Shown here: piece by piece, positions 5,858 to 15,005 of the stretch | Numbering within the stretch: position 1 is the first letter of the stretch | How the letters are laid out: every line of letters starts with the position of its first letter | Source: a virus | Reading direction: 5' to 3' (one strand) | DNA: 28,180 bases | Virus record (IMG/VR): IMGVR_UViG_3300037963_001143 | Location: 1 to 28,180 of that record | Made by a program: the position numbers and the translations under genes | Notes under the pieces: model-generated | Told to the model about the DNA's origin: nothing | Databases searched by the model: none | Seen by the model: the letters and a program-made list of their open reading frames with translations, nothing else

Positions 5858-6313
5858 ATGGCAACAACGGTAACAACGGCTACTTTAACTGTAGCAGTAC
5901 AAGAAACACTAACACTTAACGGAACTGTATACGATCAAACGGTAAGTAAGTCTATTAGCGGCATAGGTAACGTATCTAAGCGTATACACACTATACCTGC
6001 TTCGACTACAGTAACCTTAGCTACATTTGCTAGCGCTGGTACAGGTTCTAACTTTGACGTAGAAGACTTTAAGTATATGCGTATAACAAACTTAGACGAC
6101 ACAGAAAACTTAATTTTAACTAAGGCTTTTAACGCAACGTCTGCAGGTACAGAATTAAAGGCTGGCTGTAGTGTTACATACTTTACGCCTAACGGACTAG
6201 GCGCTACAAGTAAAGCAGGTATAACTACACAGGACGATATAGAAACTTTGTTCGTACATAATGCACACGGCGGTAACGCTGTAGACTTAGAAATTATTAT
6301 AGCTACTGCATAG
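5858..6313 (+). CDS. Virion structural protein, beta-rich, function unknown
   Basis: A 151-residue protein rich in Thr, Ala, Val and Gly with alternating strands and no charged helices, typical of a phage virion protein. KYMRITNLDDTENLILT (residues about 73-89) and the Gly/Thr-rich middle fit a beta-sandwich. It lies in the tail block between two probable tail completion genes, and follows an AT-rich gap that may carry its own promoter. A small tail or capsid decoration protein is possible. I do not recognise the family with certainty. Confidence 0.55.
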   Translation: MATTVTTATLTVAVQETLTLNGTVYDQTVSKSISGIGNVSKRIHTIPASTTVTLATFASAGTGSNFDVEDFKYMRITNLDDTENLILTKAFNATSAGTELKAGCSVTYFTPNGLGATSKAGITTQDDIETLFVHNAHGGNAVDLEIIIATA

Positions 6314-6840
6314 TGCAAGTAAAAAACACGCATAAAGTCTTTAACCTATTCGGTAAGAAAGTAGTAGATACTGCTAAAAGTATACTAAAAGCAAAAGGTA
6401 AAAATGCTAGCGGTAACTTAGCAGATAGTTTAAGCTACGACTTACACGTATACCCTAGTGGCGCTTTAGAACTTAGTTTTAAAGGTGCAGGCTACGCTAA
6501 ATTTGTAGACAAAGGTGTAAAGGGTAGTAAGAGTAGCGCAAAAGCACCTACCAGCCCTTACAAGTTTACAGGAAACAAGAAAACAGTAAACATAGGCGCT
6601 ATAGATAAATGGGTAGTAAGAAAAGGGCTTAAAGCAGCACGTAACGAAAAAGGTAAATTTATTAAACGTAAAAGCCTAGTAGGCGCAATAGCTAGAAGTA
6701 TATATTTATACGGAATAGAGCCTACTAACTTCTTTACAGGCGCAGTAGACAAAAACATAAAAACTTTACCGCCACAAATAGCTAGAGCCTACGCTAACGA
6801 CGCGGCTAAATTCATAAGAACAGTAACAAAAGATATATAA
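6313..6840 (+). CDS. Probable tail completion/connector protein (HK97 gp10-like)
   Basis: A 175-residue basic protein with a likely GTG start at 6313 that overlaps the previous stop (TAGTG). Features resembling HK97 gp10-type head-tail joining proteins are LADSLSYDLHVYPSGALELS followed by GAGYAKFVDKGVKGSKS (residues about 36-77), the latter like the conserved YAxFVExGT loop, and a C-terminal helix after FFTGAVDKNI, which resembles the FxxPA..... end of that family. It would act at the head-tail junction. The remaining middle section (residues 75-125) is Lys-rich and may be an extended arm. Confidence 0.55.
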   Translation: MQVKNTHKVFNLFGKKVVDTAKSILKAKGKNASGNLADSLSYDLHVYPSGALELSFKGAGYAKFVDKGVKGSKSSAKAPTSPYKFTGNKKTVNIGAIDKWVVRKGLKAARNEKGKFIKRKSLVGAIARSIYLYGIEPTNFFTGAVDKNIKTLPPQIARAYANDAAKFIRTVTKDI

Positions 6841-6842
6841 CA

Positions 6843-8267
6843 ATGGCAGTAGAAGTAGTACAAGCGCCTAACGAAATGGTAATACCTGCATATAGCGATA
6901 TAGTGTTTACAGTAAAAGACACAGGTACAGGTACGCTTGCGGAAATGTTAGCAGCAAGGTTTAAGTTTGTATGCGACGTATACGTAAATTCAGAAAAGGT
7001 AGCGCGTTTAAAAGTATCGCCTAATAAAAACAAAATAGGCGTATTTAATATATCTAAAATAGTACAAGACTACGTACAAGAAACTAGAAAGGCAGGTAAA
7101 CAGTCGCTATTCGAACAGACAGTACAAACGCACGTTATACACAATACAGACAAGTATAGCCGAAACGATAATACAATAGTAAAAGTAGAAGTGCTATTCG
7201 GACAAGAGTTTTTATTTTTAGAAAACTTAACACAGTTTAACGGCTTTAATAACGCAGGTAACCCAGCCTTAACAGTTAAAAATACTAACGTATCGCAAGA
7301 AGGCGCGCGTTATTTCTATAAGATATTTAACGGCTGTACGCAGTTTACCGACGGCTTCGAAGCATTCGACGTTAGTACATATATAAACAATAACGCTAAC
7401 GATCTATTATTAACTAAATTTCCAGACTATGCAAGTAGCGGACTATCGCAAAATGTTAGACTAACAGACTACCATACTATGGCGCGTTTTGATAGCCAAA
7501 GTAACGACCAGTTTACAGCTTTAGACGGCACTACAGAAAATAGTACAGGTAGGTATATACAAATAAAGCAATACAACAGCGCCGATAGTTTGTTAGCTAC
7601 TAATAGCTACGTAGTTAGTTCTGGTAACGGTGCGGCTTTAGAACAAGGCGAATTTAATATAGTAGGACGCACACCTATGAACCTTTTATACTTTGGCGCA
7701 GGTGCTAAAAATATAGATAATTCAAACATAGCACTAAACGCTAGTACAGCATACTACGAAATAACAGTTGTAAATGCTAGCGGTACTGCAAAGTCTAAAA
7801 CTTACAGGTTTACTATACAAGACGAAGACTGCAAAGGCTTCGAAACTGTAAGGCTATGCTGGCTTAATACTTTCGGTACTTGGGACTACTACAACTTTAC
7901 AAAACGTAGCACTAGAGTTACTAATGTTAAGCGTAATCAATTTAGAAAAAACGTAGGTAACTGGCAGGACGCTAGCGAAACTGTTAACTGGACTTACAAT
8001 ACTTTTGAAGGTGGTAAAGGCGTTTATTCAGTAGACGCTAGTAAGACTATAGAAGCTAACACAGACTATATAACAGAAACAGAAGCAACCTTTTTAGAAG
8101 AACTATTTACTAGCCCTAGCGTAATGTTTTACGCAGGTAGTAATAACTGGGTAACAGCAAATGTAACAGAAAGTAGCTATACAAAGCAGACTAAAGTAAA
8201 CGACAAGCTAATACAGTACGTACTAAACATAGAGTTAGGACACAAAACAGTAGTACAGAACAGATGA
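6843..8267 (+). CDS. Large tail/baseplate virion protein
   Basis: A 474-residue, beta-rich protein. The C-terminal third contains GTWDYYNFTKRSTRVTNVKR, then VNWTYNTFEGGKGVYSVDAS, then TEATFLEELFTSPSVMFYAG and a closing VNDKLIQYVLNIELGH. This GxWDxYxF... LxELxxSP... YxxxIE pattern is one I associate with tail-tip proteins of Bacteroidota phages. The N-terminal part (residues 1-130) looks like an immunoglobulin-like or distal-tail-type domain. Position between tail completion proteins and the hub-like protein supports a baseplate or distal tail role. It starts 2 bases after the previous gene and overlaps the next by 4 (ATGA). Confidence 0.55.
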   Translation: MAVEVVQAPNEMVIPAYSDIVFTVKDTGTGTLAEMLAARFKFVCDVYVNSEKVARLKVSPNKNKIGVFNISKIVQDYVQETRKAGKQSLFEQTVQTHVIHNTDKYSRNDNTIVKVEVLFGQEFLFLENLTQFNGFNNAGNPALTVKNTNVSQEGARYFYKIFNGCTQFTDGFEAFDVSTYINNNANDLLLTKFPDYASSGLSQNVRLTDYHTMARFDSQSNDQFTALDGTTENSTGRYIQIKQYNSADSLLATNSYVVSSGNGAALEQGEFNIVGRTPMNLLYFGAGAKNIDNSNIALNASTAYYEITVVNASGTAKSKTYRFTIQDEDCKGFETVRLCWLNTFGTWDYYNFTKRSTRVTNVKRNQFRKNVGNWQDASETVNWTYNTFEGGKGVYSVDASKTIEANTDYITETEATFLEELFTSPSVMFYAGSNNWVTANVTESSYTKQTKVNDKLIQYVLNIELGHKTVVQNR

Positions 8268-10435
8268 TAAGATTAGTAGCATATAGCCAAGACGATACTA
8301 CAGCCGTAGACTTAGATTTATTTGAAGACGAAAAGATAGCTTTAACGTTAAACGTAGACGACATACGTACAGTAAGCGATAAGATAGGTAGCTATAGTAA
8401 AGACTTTGACTTACCAGCGACTAAAAAAAACAATAAGTTTTTTAAGTCTATACATAATATAGAGGTAACAAGTGAATATAACGCTTATAGAAGTACAAGG
8501 GCTGAACTATACGAAGACAGCGCTTTAATTTATAGTGGCCGTTTATTTTTAGACGAATTAATACAGAAGGAAGGCGAAAAATACTATACAGCTACGCTTA
8601 TATCAAATAGCCCTAGCCTGTTTAGCGAATTAGAAGGTAAAACTTTTAAAGATTTAGACCTATCAGACTTAGCACACAGCTATAACGAAGCAAATATAGT
8701 AGCGTCTGCAACTAGTACAGGTGTAACACTAAATAGCGGCGGTACTTCTACAGATGTATACTACCCTTTAGTCGACAATGGTATATATTTGAGTTATTCT
8801 GACGTTTTTAATATAAAGTCAACACAAAACTATACGCCGTTTGTAAGCCTAAAACATATAATAGATAAAATATTCGAAGAAGCTAATTTTGAATATGTAA
8901 GCGACTTTTTTAATACAGACTATTTTAAATCTATATATATGGATAGTTCTGTAGGCGGTTTTGTAGGCGACGACGGGCAAACTTTTGGAGATGTTAAACA
9001 AAAGCTATCGGTTGTTCAACAGCCTCTAACAGAAAGTTTCCAACCGTTAATACTAGGCGATACAATAGAAGACGACGACGACTTATATAATGCTTTGACA
9101 GGAGTATATACTGCGCCTGCGGATAATTCTGTTATACTAGTAGATGGCTTTATACCTATACAATTTACTTACATAGGTGAAGAATACCAAATGGCGCTAG
9201 AAAAAACTATAAGCGGCGTTACTACTACTGAAATAATATGGAATGCAGATGCCTACGAGATAGGCTGGCAAGTAGATAACGCACAAGGCGACCCTATAAC
9301 AAATAGTGCATTCTTTGTCATAAACGAACAGTTTACGCTACCAAGTGCAGGCGACACTTTTAGATTACTAGTAAAGCAAATAGGAGTATTTCCAATTTCT
9401 ACTCCTGCTTTTGCCTCTATAGTAAACGAAGCGCCTTACTATATACCTAACCCTTTAGACTTAACTTTATTTACACAGGACGGAACTTTAGACTTAGATT
9501 TTAATATAAATACTTCTGTAGCGCTAGATATTACTACAGGTATGCAAACGTATAGAGGGGAAATAGATCTTACAACGTTTTTGCGCGACATTATTAAAAT
9601 GTTTAACCTAACACTAGAAGACACAGAACACGCTAAAGAAATACGTATAGAGCCGTTCCAAGATTTTATAGCTACAGGTAAGCGTTTAGACTGGACTAAT
9701 AAAACAGACAGAAGTACCTATAAACGTATATTTGTAGAAACACCTAATAAAATAGTATTTAGCTTTAATAACGATAGCGAAGACACGCTTTTAAGCATAT
9801 ATAAAGAAGAAACAGGAACAGACTATGGTAGTATTACAATATACCCAACTAGCGACCTAGCGCAAACAGACGAACAAATAGTTAAAGAAGTAAAACTAGA
9901 AACTATAAGCGCTTCTGCTTTTGCTACACATAATAACAACGCTATTTTAAGCATATACAAACAAGACGAAACAGTAAATAATGACGGCTATTTTGACAAA
10001 CACCCTTTTGAAAACAGTATAAGATTAATATTTAAAAATAGCACGCAGTACTACGGCGTAAGTACAGACTTAGACGGTATAATAAGTTTTCAAAGTAACT
10101 ACGTATCAGGCACGCACTACGACGCTAACTTGTCAGCTATAAACACAGATACAAATAGCTTAAACTTTGGCTATATATCGCAAATGTTTAGTACGGTTGA
10201 ATATACAACACCTACGAACAACCTGTATAACAGATTTTGGAATAAATATATAAGCGAACGCTACAGCGACAAATTACGCGTCGTAAGTGTTTTTGTAAAC
10301 TTAACACCCTCAGATATACATAACTTTACATTTGCAGATACAGTACTTATAGACAATTTAGAATACAGAGTAAATAAAATAGAGTATAGCGCAGGTGCTA
10401 GGAGTATGAGTAAAGTAGAACTATACGTAATATAA
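8264..10435 (+). CDS. Baseplate hub/tail-associated structural protein
   Basis: A 723-residue protein, the largest in the window. The N-terminus (residues about 20-110) reads as ...VDDIRTVSDKIGSYSKDFDL PATKKNNKFF..., a pattern (SKxFxLPxTxxNN..F) that I recognise from tail hub-like proteins of Bacteroidota phages. Residues about 410-520 hold a second region with RGEIDLTTFLRDIIKMFNLT and ADxxxIxIEP-like sequence (HAKEIRIEPFQDF), as in hub proteins that build a beta ring around the tail axis. The C-terminus (FADTVLIDNLEYRVNKIEYS) closes another beta domain. No peptidoglycan hydrolase motif is evident. ATGA overlap with the upstream gene supports co-translation. Confidence 0.6.
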   Translation: MIRLVAYSQDDTTAVDLDLFEDEKIALTLNVDDIRTVSDKIGSYSKDFDLPATKKNNKFFKSIHNIEVTSEYNAYRSTRAELYEDSALIYSGRLFLDELIQKEGEKYYTATLISNSPSLFSELEGKTFKDLDLSDLAHSYNEANIVASATSTGVTLNSGGTSTDVYYPLVDNGIYLSYSDVFNIKSTQNYTPFVSLKHIIDKIFEEANFEYVSDFFNTDYFKSIYMDSSVGGFVGDDGQTFGDVKQKLSVVQQPLTESFQPLILGDTIEDDDDLYNALTGVYTAPADNSVILVDGFIPIQFTYIGEEYQMALEKTISGVTTTEIIWNADAYEIGWQVDNAQGDPITNSAFFVINEQFTLPSAGDTFRLLVKQIGVFPISTPAFASIVNEAPYYIPNPLDLTLFTQDGTLDLDFNINTSVALDITTGMQTYRGEIDLTTFLRDIIKMFNLTLEDTEHAKEIRIEPFQDFIATGKRLDWTNKTDRSTYKRIFVETPNKIVFSFNNDSEDTLLSIYKEETGTDYGSITIYPTSDLAQTDEQIVKEVKLETISASAFATHNNNAILSIYKQDETVNNDGYFDKHPFENSIRLIFKNSTQYYGVSTDLDGIISFQSNYVSGTHYDANLSAINTDTNSLNFGYISQMFSTVEYTTPTNNLYNRFWNKYISERYSDKLRVVSVFVNLTPSDIHNFTFADTVLIDNLEYRVNKIEYSAGARSMSKVELYVI

Positions 10436-10437
10436 CT

Positions 10438-11184
10438 ATGGCTAGATCAATTAAAAGTATAAATTCAAAAACTGGCGAAATAACAGTAGACGACGGTAAA
10501 GCTGTAAATGGCGTAGTACCTACTGCTACAGAATGCGCTTTTTATGGCGGTATATTAACTAGAAATAAATGTAAAATACCTACAAAACAACAAGTTAAAA
10601 GAACAGATGTAACTAACAATAATTATGCTAAAGGTTTTAATAATAAAATTATAGGTAGCGGTAACGTTAGTATAGTAGGTAACAATAACCGTAGCACAAA
10701 TAGCGGACAATACATACGTGGAAACTTTGCAGATGCTATAAGATATAAAGAAAATATCTTTGCCTGCACAGATACTTTAGGTAGGGCGCAGGTATCTACG
10801 CTTATCTTTCAAGGCAGAACTACAGACAATAGCGCTACAGAAATATTTATAGGCGGCGAAAGCGGTAAAAGGCTAATTATAGACGAAGACAAGGAGTGCA
10901 GTTTATTTTTAGAAATAGACACAATAAGCAAAGGGTTAAGTACTGGTATTACAAACAGAAATAGCGCACAAAAAGACTGCGCTACTTTTATAGTTAACGG
11001 CGGTACTTTGTCGCAGAATGGCAGCACTACAAATATATACGGCGAAGACGCTAGAACAGTTACGCTAACAGCTACGAGCGCTACGCCAGACTATATAAAA
11101 ATACAAGTAACAGGAGCTTCTGCACAGACGTACGACTGGGTATGTATAGTAAGAATAACAGAACTTAAAACAGACGTTATATAA
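10438..11184 (+). CDS. Tail fibre/spike-like virion protein with YadA-like segment
   Basis: A 248-residue protein. Residues about 60-100 contain NNNYAKGFNNKIIGSGNVSI and VGNNNR..., an Asn/Gly/Ile repeat like the coils of trimeric YadA-type heads or phage beta-helix spikes, which usually form trimers and bind surfaces. The remaining C-terminal 140 residues are beta-rich with many Thr/Ser, ending TYDWVCIVRITEL, like a jelly-roll. Its place between the hub-like protein and the tape measure suggests a receptor-binding or baseplate-attached protein. Codons are slightly more AT-rich in the repeat segment. Receptor binding is inferred. Confidence 0.45.
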   Translation: MARSIKSINSKTGEITVDDGKAVNGVVPTATECAFYGGILTRNKCKIPTKQQVKRTDVTNNNYAKGFNNKIIGSGNVSIVGNNNRSTNSGQYIRGNFADAIRYKENIFACTDTLGRAQVSTLIFQGRTTDNSATEIFIGGESGKRLIIDEDKECSLFLEIDTISKGLSTGITNRNSAQKDCATFIVNGGTLSQNGSTTNIYGEDARTVTLTATSATPDYIKIQVTGASAQTYDWVCIVRITELKTDVI

Positions 11185-11342
11185 TGAAACGTAAGCAGCA
11201 TATAAAATTTAAGCTACAGGCGGATATGATACAGACAGGCTTTCAAGCCTTTAAAGAAGTACTACCTGCTATAACAAAATACAAGCTAAAAACAAAGACT
11301 AACGAATTTATACTAGGTAAATGGCACAACGCGAAGAAATAA
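11184..11342 (+). CDS. 52-residue basic protein upstream of the tape measure
   Basis: A short frame starting in a TAATG overlap with the previous stop and ending 22 bases into the tape-measure gene. It encodes a 52-residue Lys-rich helical peptide containing MIQTGFQAFKEVLPAITKYK and then TNEFILGKWH. The overlaps at both ends and the genome-typical codons support translation. Short genes right before the tape measure are common in siphophages; some are chaperone parts. Function unknown. Confidence 0.55.
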   Translation: MKRKQHIKFKLQADMIQTGFQAFKEVLPAITKYKLKTKTNEFILGKWHNAKK

Positions 11343-12997
11343 TTTTTAATCTAAAAATGACTTCTGCAGAAGCAGAAAAAAGTTTAGAAAAAGTAAAAAA
11401 GAATATATCTGACACTAACAAGGAAGTTAAAGATAGTATAAACAACTTTGGTATTTTTGGCGTAACTGTAGGCGACGTTAAAAATAAGTTTAACGAGTTA
11501 AAGGGTATAGCGTCTAAATCTTTATCTATAATAAAACAACAAGGACAACAAGCTGCTTTAGGATTACGTCTTATGTTTGGCGGTAAAATGAAAATGGGCG
11601 CAAGTTCTTTGTTTAAAACTATTAAAGTAGGTATTGCTTCTACAGGTATAGGTTTGTTAATAGTAGCTATAGGTTCTTTAGTAACATATCTAACACAGAC
11701 TAAAAAAGGTGCTGAACTTTTAGAAGTAGCGTTTAGGACTGTAGGCGCTGCTATTTCTGTTATTACAGATCGTATAAGCAGTATAGGTAGCGCTATAGTT
11801 AAAGTGTTTAAAGGCGATTTTAAAGGCGCTGCAGAAGACGCTAAAAAAGCAGTAACAGGTTTAGGCGACGAAATACGTAAAGAAGTTAAGGCTATGAATG
11901 AACTAGCAAAAGCTAGCATAGCGTTAAGAGATAGCCAGCGCGAACTAAACGTAGAAACAGCTAGACGTAGGGCGGAACTAGAAGCGTTAAAGTTAATAGC
12001 AGAAGACACTACGAAAACAGACAAAGAAAGGTTAGAAGCTGCTAGAGCTGCTATGGAGTTAGAAACAACTTTAGTAGAAAAACGCGTAGCTAACGCAGCC
12101 GAAGCGGTTAGAATACTAAAAGAAGAACTAGGCACTAGAGAGGCAACGGCAGACGAACTAGACGAACTAGCGCAGCTAGAGATAGATTTGTTTAACATAA
12201 AAGCAGAAAGTACTACAAAGCAAATAGAGTTAAACAATAAGATAAACAGTATAGAGAAAGAAGCAGAAGCTAGAAGACTACAAGCTATAAAAGACGAAGA
12301 ACAGGCTAGAAAAGAAGCTGCAGAAGCTAGGGCGAAAGATTTTGAAGAAGCAGAAAAGCTACAAGAAGAACTATTTAAGGCAGAAGAAGAACGCGTTAAG
12401 AAAGAAAAAGAACTAGCTAAACAAGCAGCTTTAGATAAAATAGCACAAGACAAAGCCGTAGCAGATAGTAAAATAGCTGTTAGCAGCGCAGCGCTAGGCG
12501 CAGTAGCGGATATATTTGGAAGGGAAAGCCAAGCAGGTAAAGCCGCCGCAGTAGCACAGGCTACTATTAACACGTACCAAGCGGCTAACAACGCACTAGC
12601 TAATACGCCAGCGCCGCCACCTTTCCCTTTTATAGCCGCAGGTGTAGCCTTAGCCGCAGGTTTTCAAAACATAAATAAGATACTATCTACACCTATAGAA
12701 AATAAGTTTGCTAACGGTGGTATAGTCGGCGGTTTTGGTACTGGCAGAAGTGATAGCGTACCTGCTAGACTATCAAAAGGAGAAAGCGTAATAAACGCAC
12801 GTTCTACTAGAATGTTTAGACCAGTACTAAGCGCTATAAATGAAGCTGGAGGCGGTCGTGGTTTTGCAGACGGAGGAACACTAGACGAAGGTTTAGGCGG
12901 TATAACTACAGGAACAGTAAAAGCGTATGTAGTCAGCGACGAAATGACTAATAACCAAGAAAGGTTAGCTAAAATTAGAAGAAAAGCAACAATTTAA
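11321..12997 (+). CDS. Tape measure protein
   Basis: A 558-residue protein with the organisation of a tail tape measure: a hydrophobic segment at about residues 104-126 (GIASTGIGLLIVAIGSLVTY), a long Ala/Glu/Lys-rich coiled-coil region at about 150-390, a second hydrophobic Ala-rich part, and a Gly-rich C-terminus (FANGGIVGGFGTG, then RLSKGESVINARSTRMFRPV and FADGGTL) of the kind seen at the end of many tape measures. It sets tail length and is ejected with the DNA. Using the usual 0.15 nm per helical residue, it would imply a tail of about 80 nm, which is inference. It is short for a siphovirus and lacks obvious lytic transglycosylase or peptidase domains. Confidence 0.85.
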   Translation: MAQREEIIFNLKMTSAEAEKSLEKVKKNISDTNKEVKDSINNFGIFGVTVGDVKNKFNELKGIASKSLSIIKQQGQQAALGLRLMFGGKMKMGASSLFKTIKVGIASTGIGLLIVAIGSLVTYLTQTKKGAELLEVAFRTVGAAISVITDRISSIGSAIVKVFKGDFKGAAEDAKKAVTGLGDEIRKEVKAMNELAKASIALRDSQRELNVETARRRAELEALKLIAEDTTKTDKERLEAARAAMELETTLVEKRVANAAEAVRILKEELGTREATADELDELAQLEIDLFNIKAESTTKQIELNNKINSIEKEAEARRLQAIKDEEQARKEAAEARAKDFEEAEKLQEELFKAEEERVKKEKELAKQAALDKIAQDKAVADSKIAVSSAALGAVADIFGRESQAGKAAAVAQATINTYQAANNALANTPAPPPFPFIAAGVALAAGFQNINKILSTPIENKFANGGIVGGFGTGRSDSVPARLSKGESVINARSTRMFRPVLSAINEAGGGRGFADGGTLDEGLGGITTGTVKAYVVSDEMTNNQERLAKIRRKATI

Positions 12998-13009
12998 AAT
13001 ATAAAAGAT

Positions 13010-14272
13010 ATGCCTTGTAAACAATGCGAAAACGGTAAATACAGGTTCGGCGACGGTAACTGCAAATATGAAACATTAGCAGAATGTGAAGCAGCGCACC
13101 AAACGTACGACATAGTAGAACTAGTTATAGACGACAATAACGAAGCAATAGCCATAGACGCTATAAGCCTAGTTACTAACCCTGCGATAGAAGTAAACGC
13201 GGTTTTTTTCAATAAAGAAAATAACTTAACACTAGCAAAGATAGACGAAGAAAAGCGTATGCTAGTAAGCCCTGCGCTTATACCATATAAGCAAATATAT
13301 AGATATAACGCAGACACAGATAAGCACTACTACGTATACTTTACTGCGGAAACGGTACGTAAGTCTGCAGAAGCCTTTATTAAGCACCACAACACTAATA
13401 ACGCTACAATACAGCACGAATACAAAGTAACAGGCGTAAGCGTTATAGAAAGCTGGATAAGCGAAAGCGAAACAAAAGACAAAAGCAACTTATACGGCTA
13501 CGAATTGCCTAAAGGTACTTGGTTTGTATCTATGCGTATAGAAAACGACGAAGTATGGCAGCAAATAAAAAGCGGCGAACTAAAAGGCTTGTCTATAGAA
13601 GGCTACTTTGTTAACGCTGCGGAAAAAATGGCTAAAGTAGGTAGTATGGTAGTAGACAATATGGACTTACCTTTATACGACAACGAAGAAGAAGCGTTAG
13701 CAGTAGCTAAAGAAATGGGCTGCGAAGGAGTACACGAACACACGCTAGACGGTAAGACTGTATATATGCCTTGCGCAGATCACGATATAATTAGCGCACT
13801 ATCAGAAATATTAAATTTAGATTGTAATTGCTTAGATACAGAGTTAATAACACCTAACCCATGCCAAAGCGGATATGAGCCATACGGTCACAAAATTAAA
13901 GATGGTAAAAAAGTACCTAACTGTGTGCCTATAAAAGCTAAAAAAAAAAGTAAGCTAGAAAGCTATACAGACTACCCACAGGCGGCAACTAATAACGCTA
14001 AAAGGGCTATAAAATGGAAGGAAGAAAACGGCACCACTTGCGGCACACGTGTAGGCTGGACTAGGGCTAGACAGTTAGCAGACAGAAAGCCTATAAGTCG
14101 CGATACTATAGCGCGTATGGCTAGTTTTAAGCGACACCAACAAAATAAGGACGTACCTTATAGCGAAGGCTGCGGCGGTCTAATGTGGGATGCTTGGGGC
14201 GGTTCTAGCGGCGTTAACTGGGCTATAAGCAAACTAAAAGAAATAGACAGCGAAAATAAAACAAACGAATAA
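13010..14272 (+). CDS. Prohead maturation protease, XkdF-type, with extra N- and C-terminal domains
   Basis: A 420-residue protein. Residues about 85-205 match the XkdF-type phage serine protease: LIPYKQIYRYNADTDKHYYV, then TIQHEYKVTGVSVIESWI with candidate catalytic H136, and GELKGLSIEGYF with candidate nucleophile S195. It would cleave scaffold and capsid during head maturation. The N-terminus has a cysteine cluster (CKQCENG... GNCKYETLAEC). The C-terminus (about 320-420) is a separate domain with NAKRAIKWKEENG, CGTRVGWTRARQLADRKPIS, TIARMASFKRHQ and a Gly/Trp-rich end; I have seen similar tails on phage head proteins but cannot give a function. The gene sits immediately before scaffold and capsid, as expected. 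Confidence 0.8.
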   Translation: MPCKQCENGKYRFGDGNCKYETLAECEAAHQTYDIVELVIDDNNEAIAIDAISLVTNPAIEVNAVFFNKENNLTLAKIDEEKRMLVSPALIPYKQIYRYNADTDKHYYVYFTAETVRKSAEAFIKHHNTNNATIQHEYKVTGVSVIESWISESETKDKSNLYGYELPKGTWFVSMRIENDEVWQQIKSGELKGLSIEGYFVNAAEKMAKVGSMVVDNMDLPLYDNEEEALAVAKEMGCEGVHEHTLDGKTVYMPCADHDIISALSEILNLDCNCLDTELITPNPCQSGYEPYGHKIKDGKKVPNCVPIKAKKKSKLESYTDYPQAATNNAKRAIKWKEENGTTCGTRVGWTRARQLADRKPISRDTIARMASFKRHQQNKDVPYSEGCGGLMWDAWGGSSGVNWAISKLKEIDSENKTNE

Positions 14273-14275
14273 CCT

Positions 14276-14289
14276 TTATATTTTATATT
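14276..14289 (+). promoter_or_regulatory. Late-block motif, copy 2
   Basis: TTATATTTTATATT followed by GTAA, identical over 18 bases to copy 3 at 16580. It lies 4 bases after the protease stop and about 30 bases before the scaffold ATG. If TATATTTT (14277-14284) acts as a -7 box, a roughly 30-base A-rich leader would precede the scaffold/capsid genes, the most strongly expressed pair. No TTG is present at the host -33 distance. Confidence 0.55.
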
Positions 14290-14319
14290 GTAACTTATTG
14301 ACTTTAACACACATTAAAA

Positions 14320-15003
14320 ATGGACTTGAAAACACGTATTAAGGTAGCTTTAGGTATAGAAGAAGAAGCTAACGAAATTAAGTTAGCGTACCAAGCTAAA
14401 CTAGTAGACGGTACTATAATTACTTCTGACGCTGACGAATTAGCAGAAGGTGTAGTTATGAACATTCTATCAGAAGACGGACAACAGACACCACTACCTG
14501 CAGGAACTTATGAACTAGAAGACGGTACTAAATTTACTACAGACGAAGCAGGCTTGGTATTAGAAGTAGCGGCTGTAGAAGAAGAAGCTGAAGTAGAAGC
14601 TGAAGACAAAGAAGACGAAATCTACACAGAGGACAAAGAAGAAATGTCTAACGAAGAAGTAGACAGCGTAGAAACTACAGTAGACAAAGAAGCTGAACTA
14701 TTCGAAGAAGTAGGTATGGTAGTAAAAGAATTACTAGAAGAAGTACGCAACGATATTGCTAGACTATCTGGCGAGTTAGACGAGTTACGCGGCGAGAACT
14801 TGGCAAAAGACGAGAATATCGCAGAACTACAAGAAGAAAACACTAAACTATCTGCACAGGTTAAAGAATTAAACGAGCAACCTGCAGAAGAAGGTATAAA
14901 ACTATCTAAGTTTGAAGAAAAAAAGAAGGTGCAACTAAGCGAAGTAGAATACGCTAAACTTACACCACAACAGAAATATTTATATAACTTTAATAATAAG
15001 TAA
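14320..15003 (+). CDS. Scaffold/capsid assembly protein
   Basis: A 227-residue, very acidic protein directly upstream of the major capsid gene (2-base gap). The N-terminal 85 residues look like a small beta domain (YQAKLVDGTIITSDADELAE ... PAGTYELEDGTKF). A Glu-rich low-complexity linker runs from 88 to about 125, and a coiled coil from about 125 to 190 (EVRNDIARLSGELDELRGEN, then heptads of L/I/E). The C-terminus reads QKYLYNFNNK. Acidic coiled-coil proteins between protease and capsid are typically scaffolds that are digested in maturation. The same protein could include a capsid decoration domain at its N-terminus. Confidence 0.75.
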   Translation: MDLKTRIKVALGIEEEANEIKLAYQAKLVDGTIITSDADELAEGVVMNILSEDGQQTPLPAGTYELEDGTKFTTDEAGLVLEVAAVEEEAEVEAEDKEDEIYTEDKEEMSNEEVDSVETTVDKEAELFEEVGMVVKELLEEVRNDIARLSGELDELRGENLAKDENIAELQEENTKLSAQVKELNEQPAEEGIKLSKFEEKKKVQLSEVEYAKLTPQQKYLYNFNNK

Positions 15004-15005
15004 AA

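Noticed and set aside
11308-12591. A 427-codon open frame on the minus strand opposite the tape-measure gene
   Set aside because: Its product is a Ser/Ala/Leu-rich repetitive sequence with no domain pattern, produced by the codon bias of the Ala/Glu/Lys-rich coiled coil on the + strand. No other minus-strand gene or promoter exists nearby.
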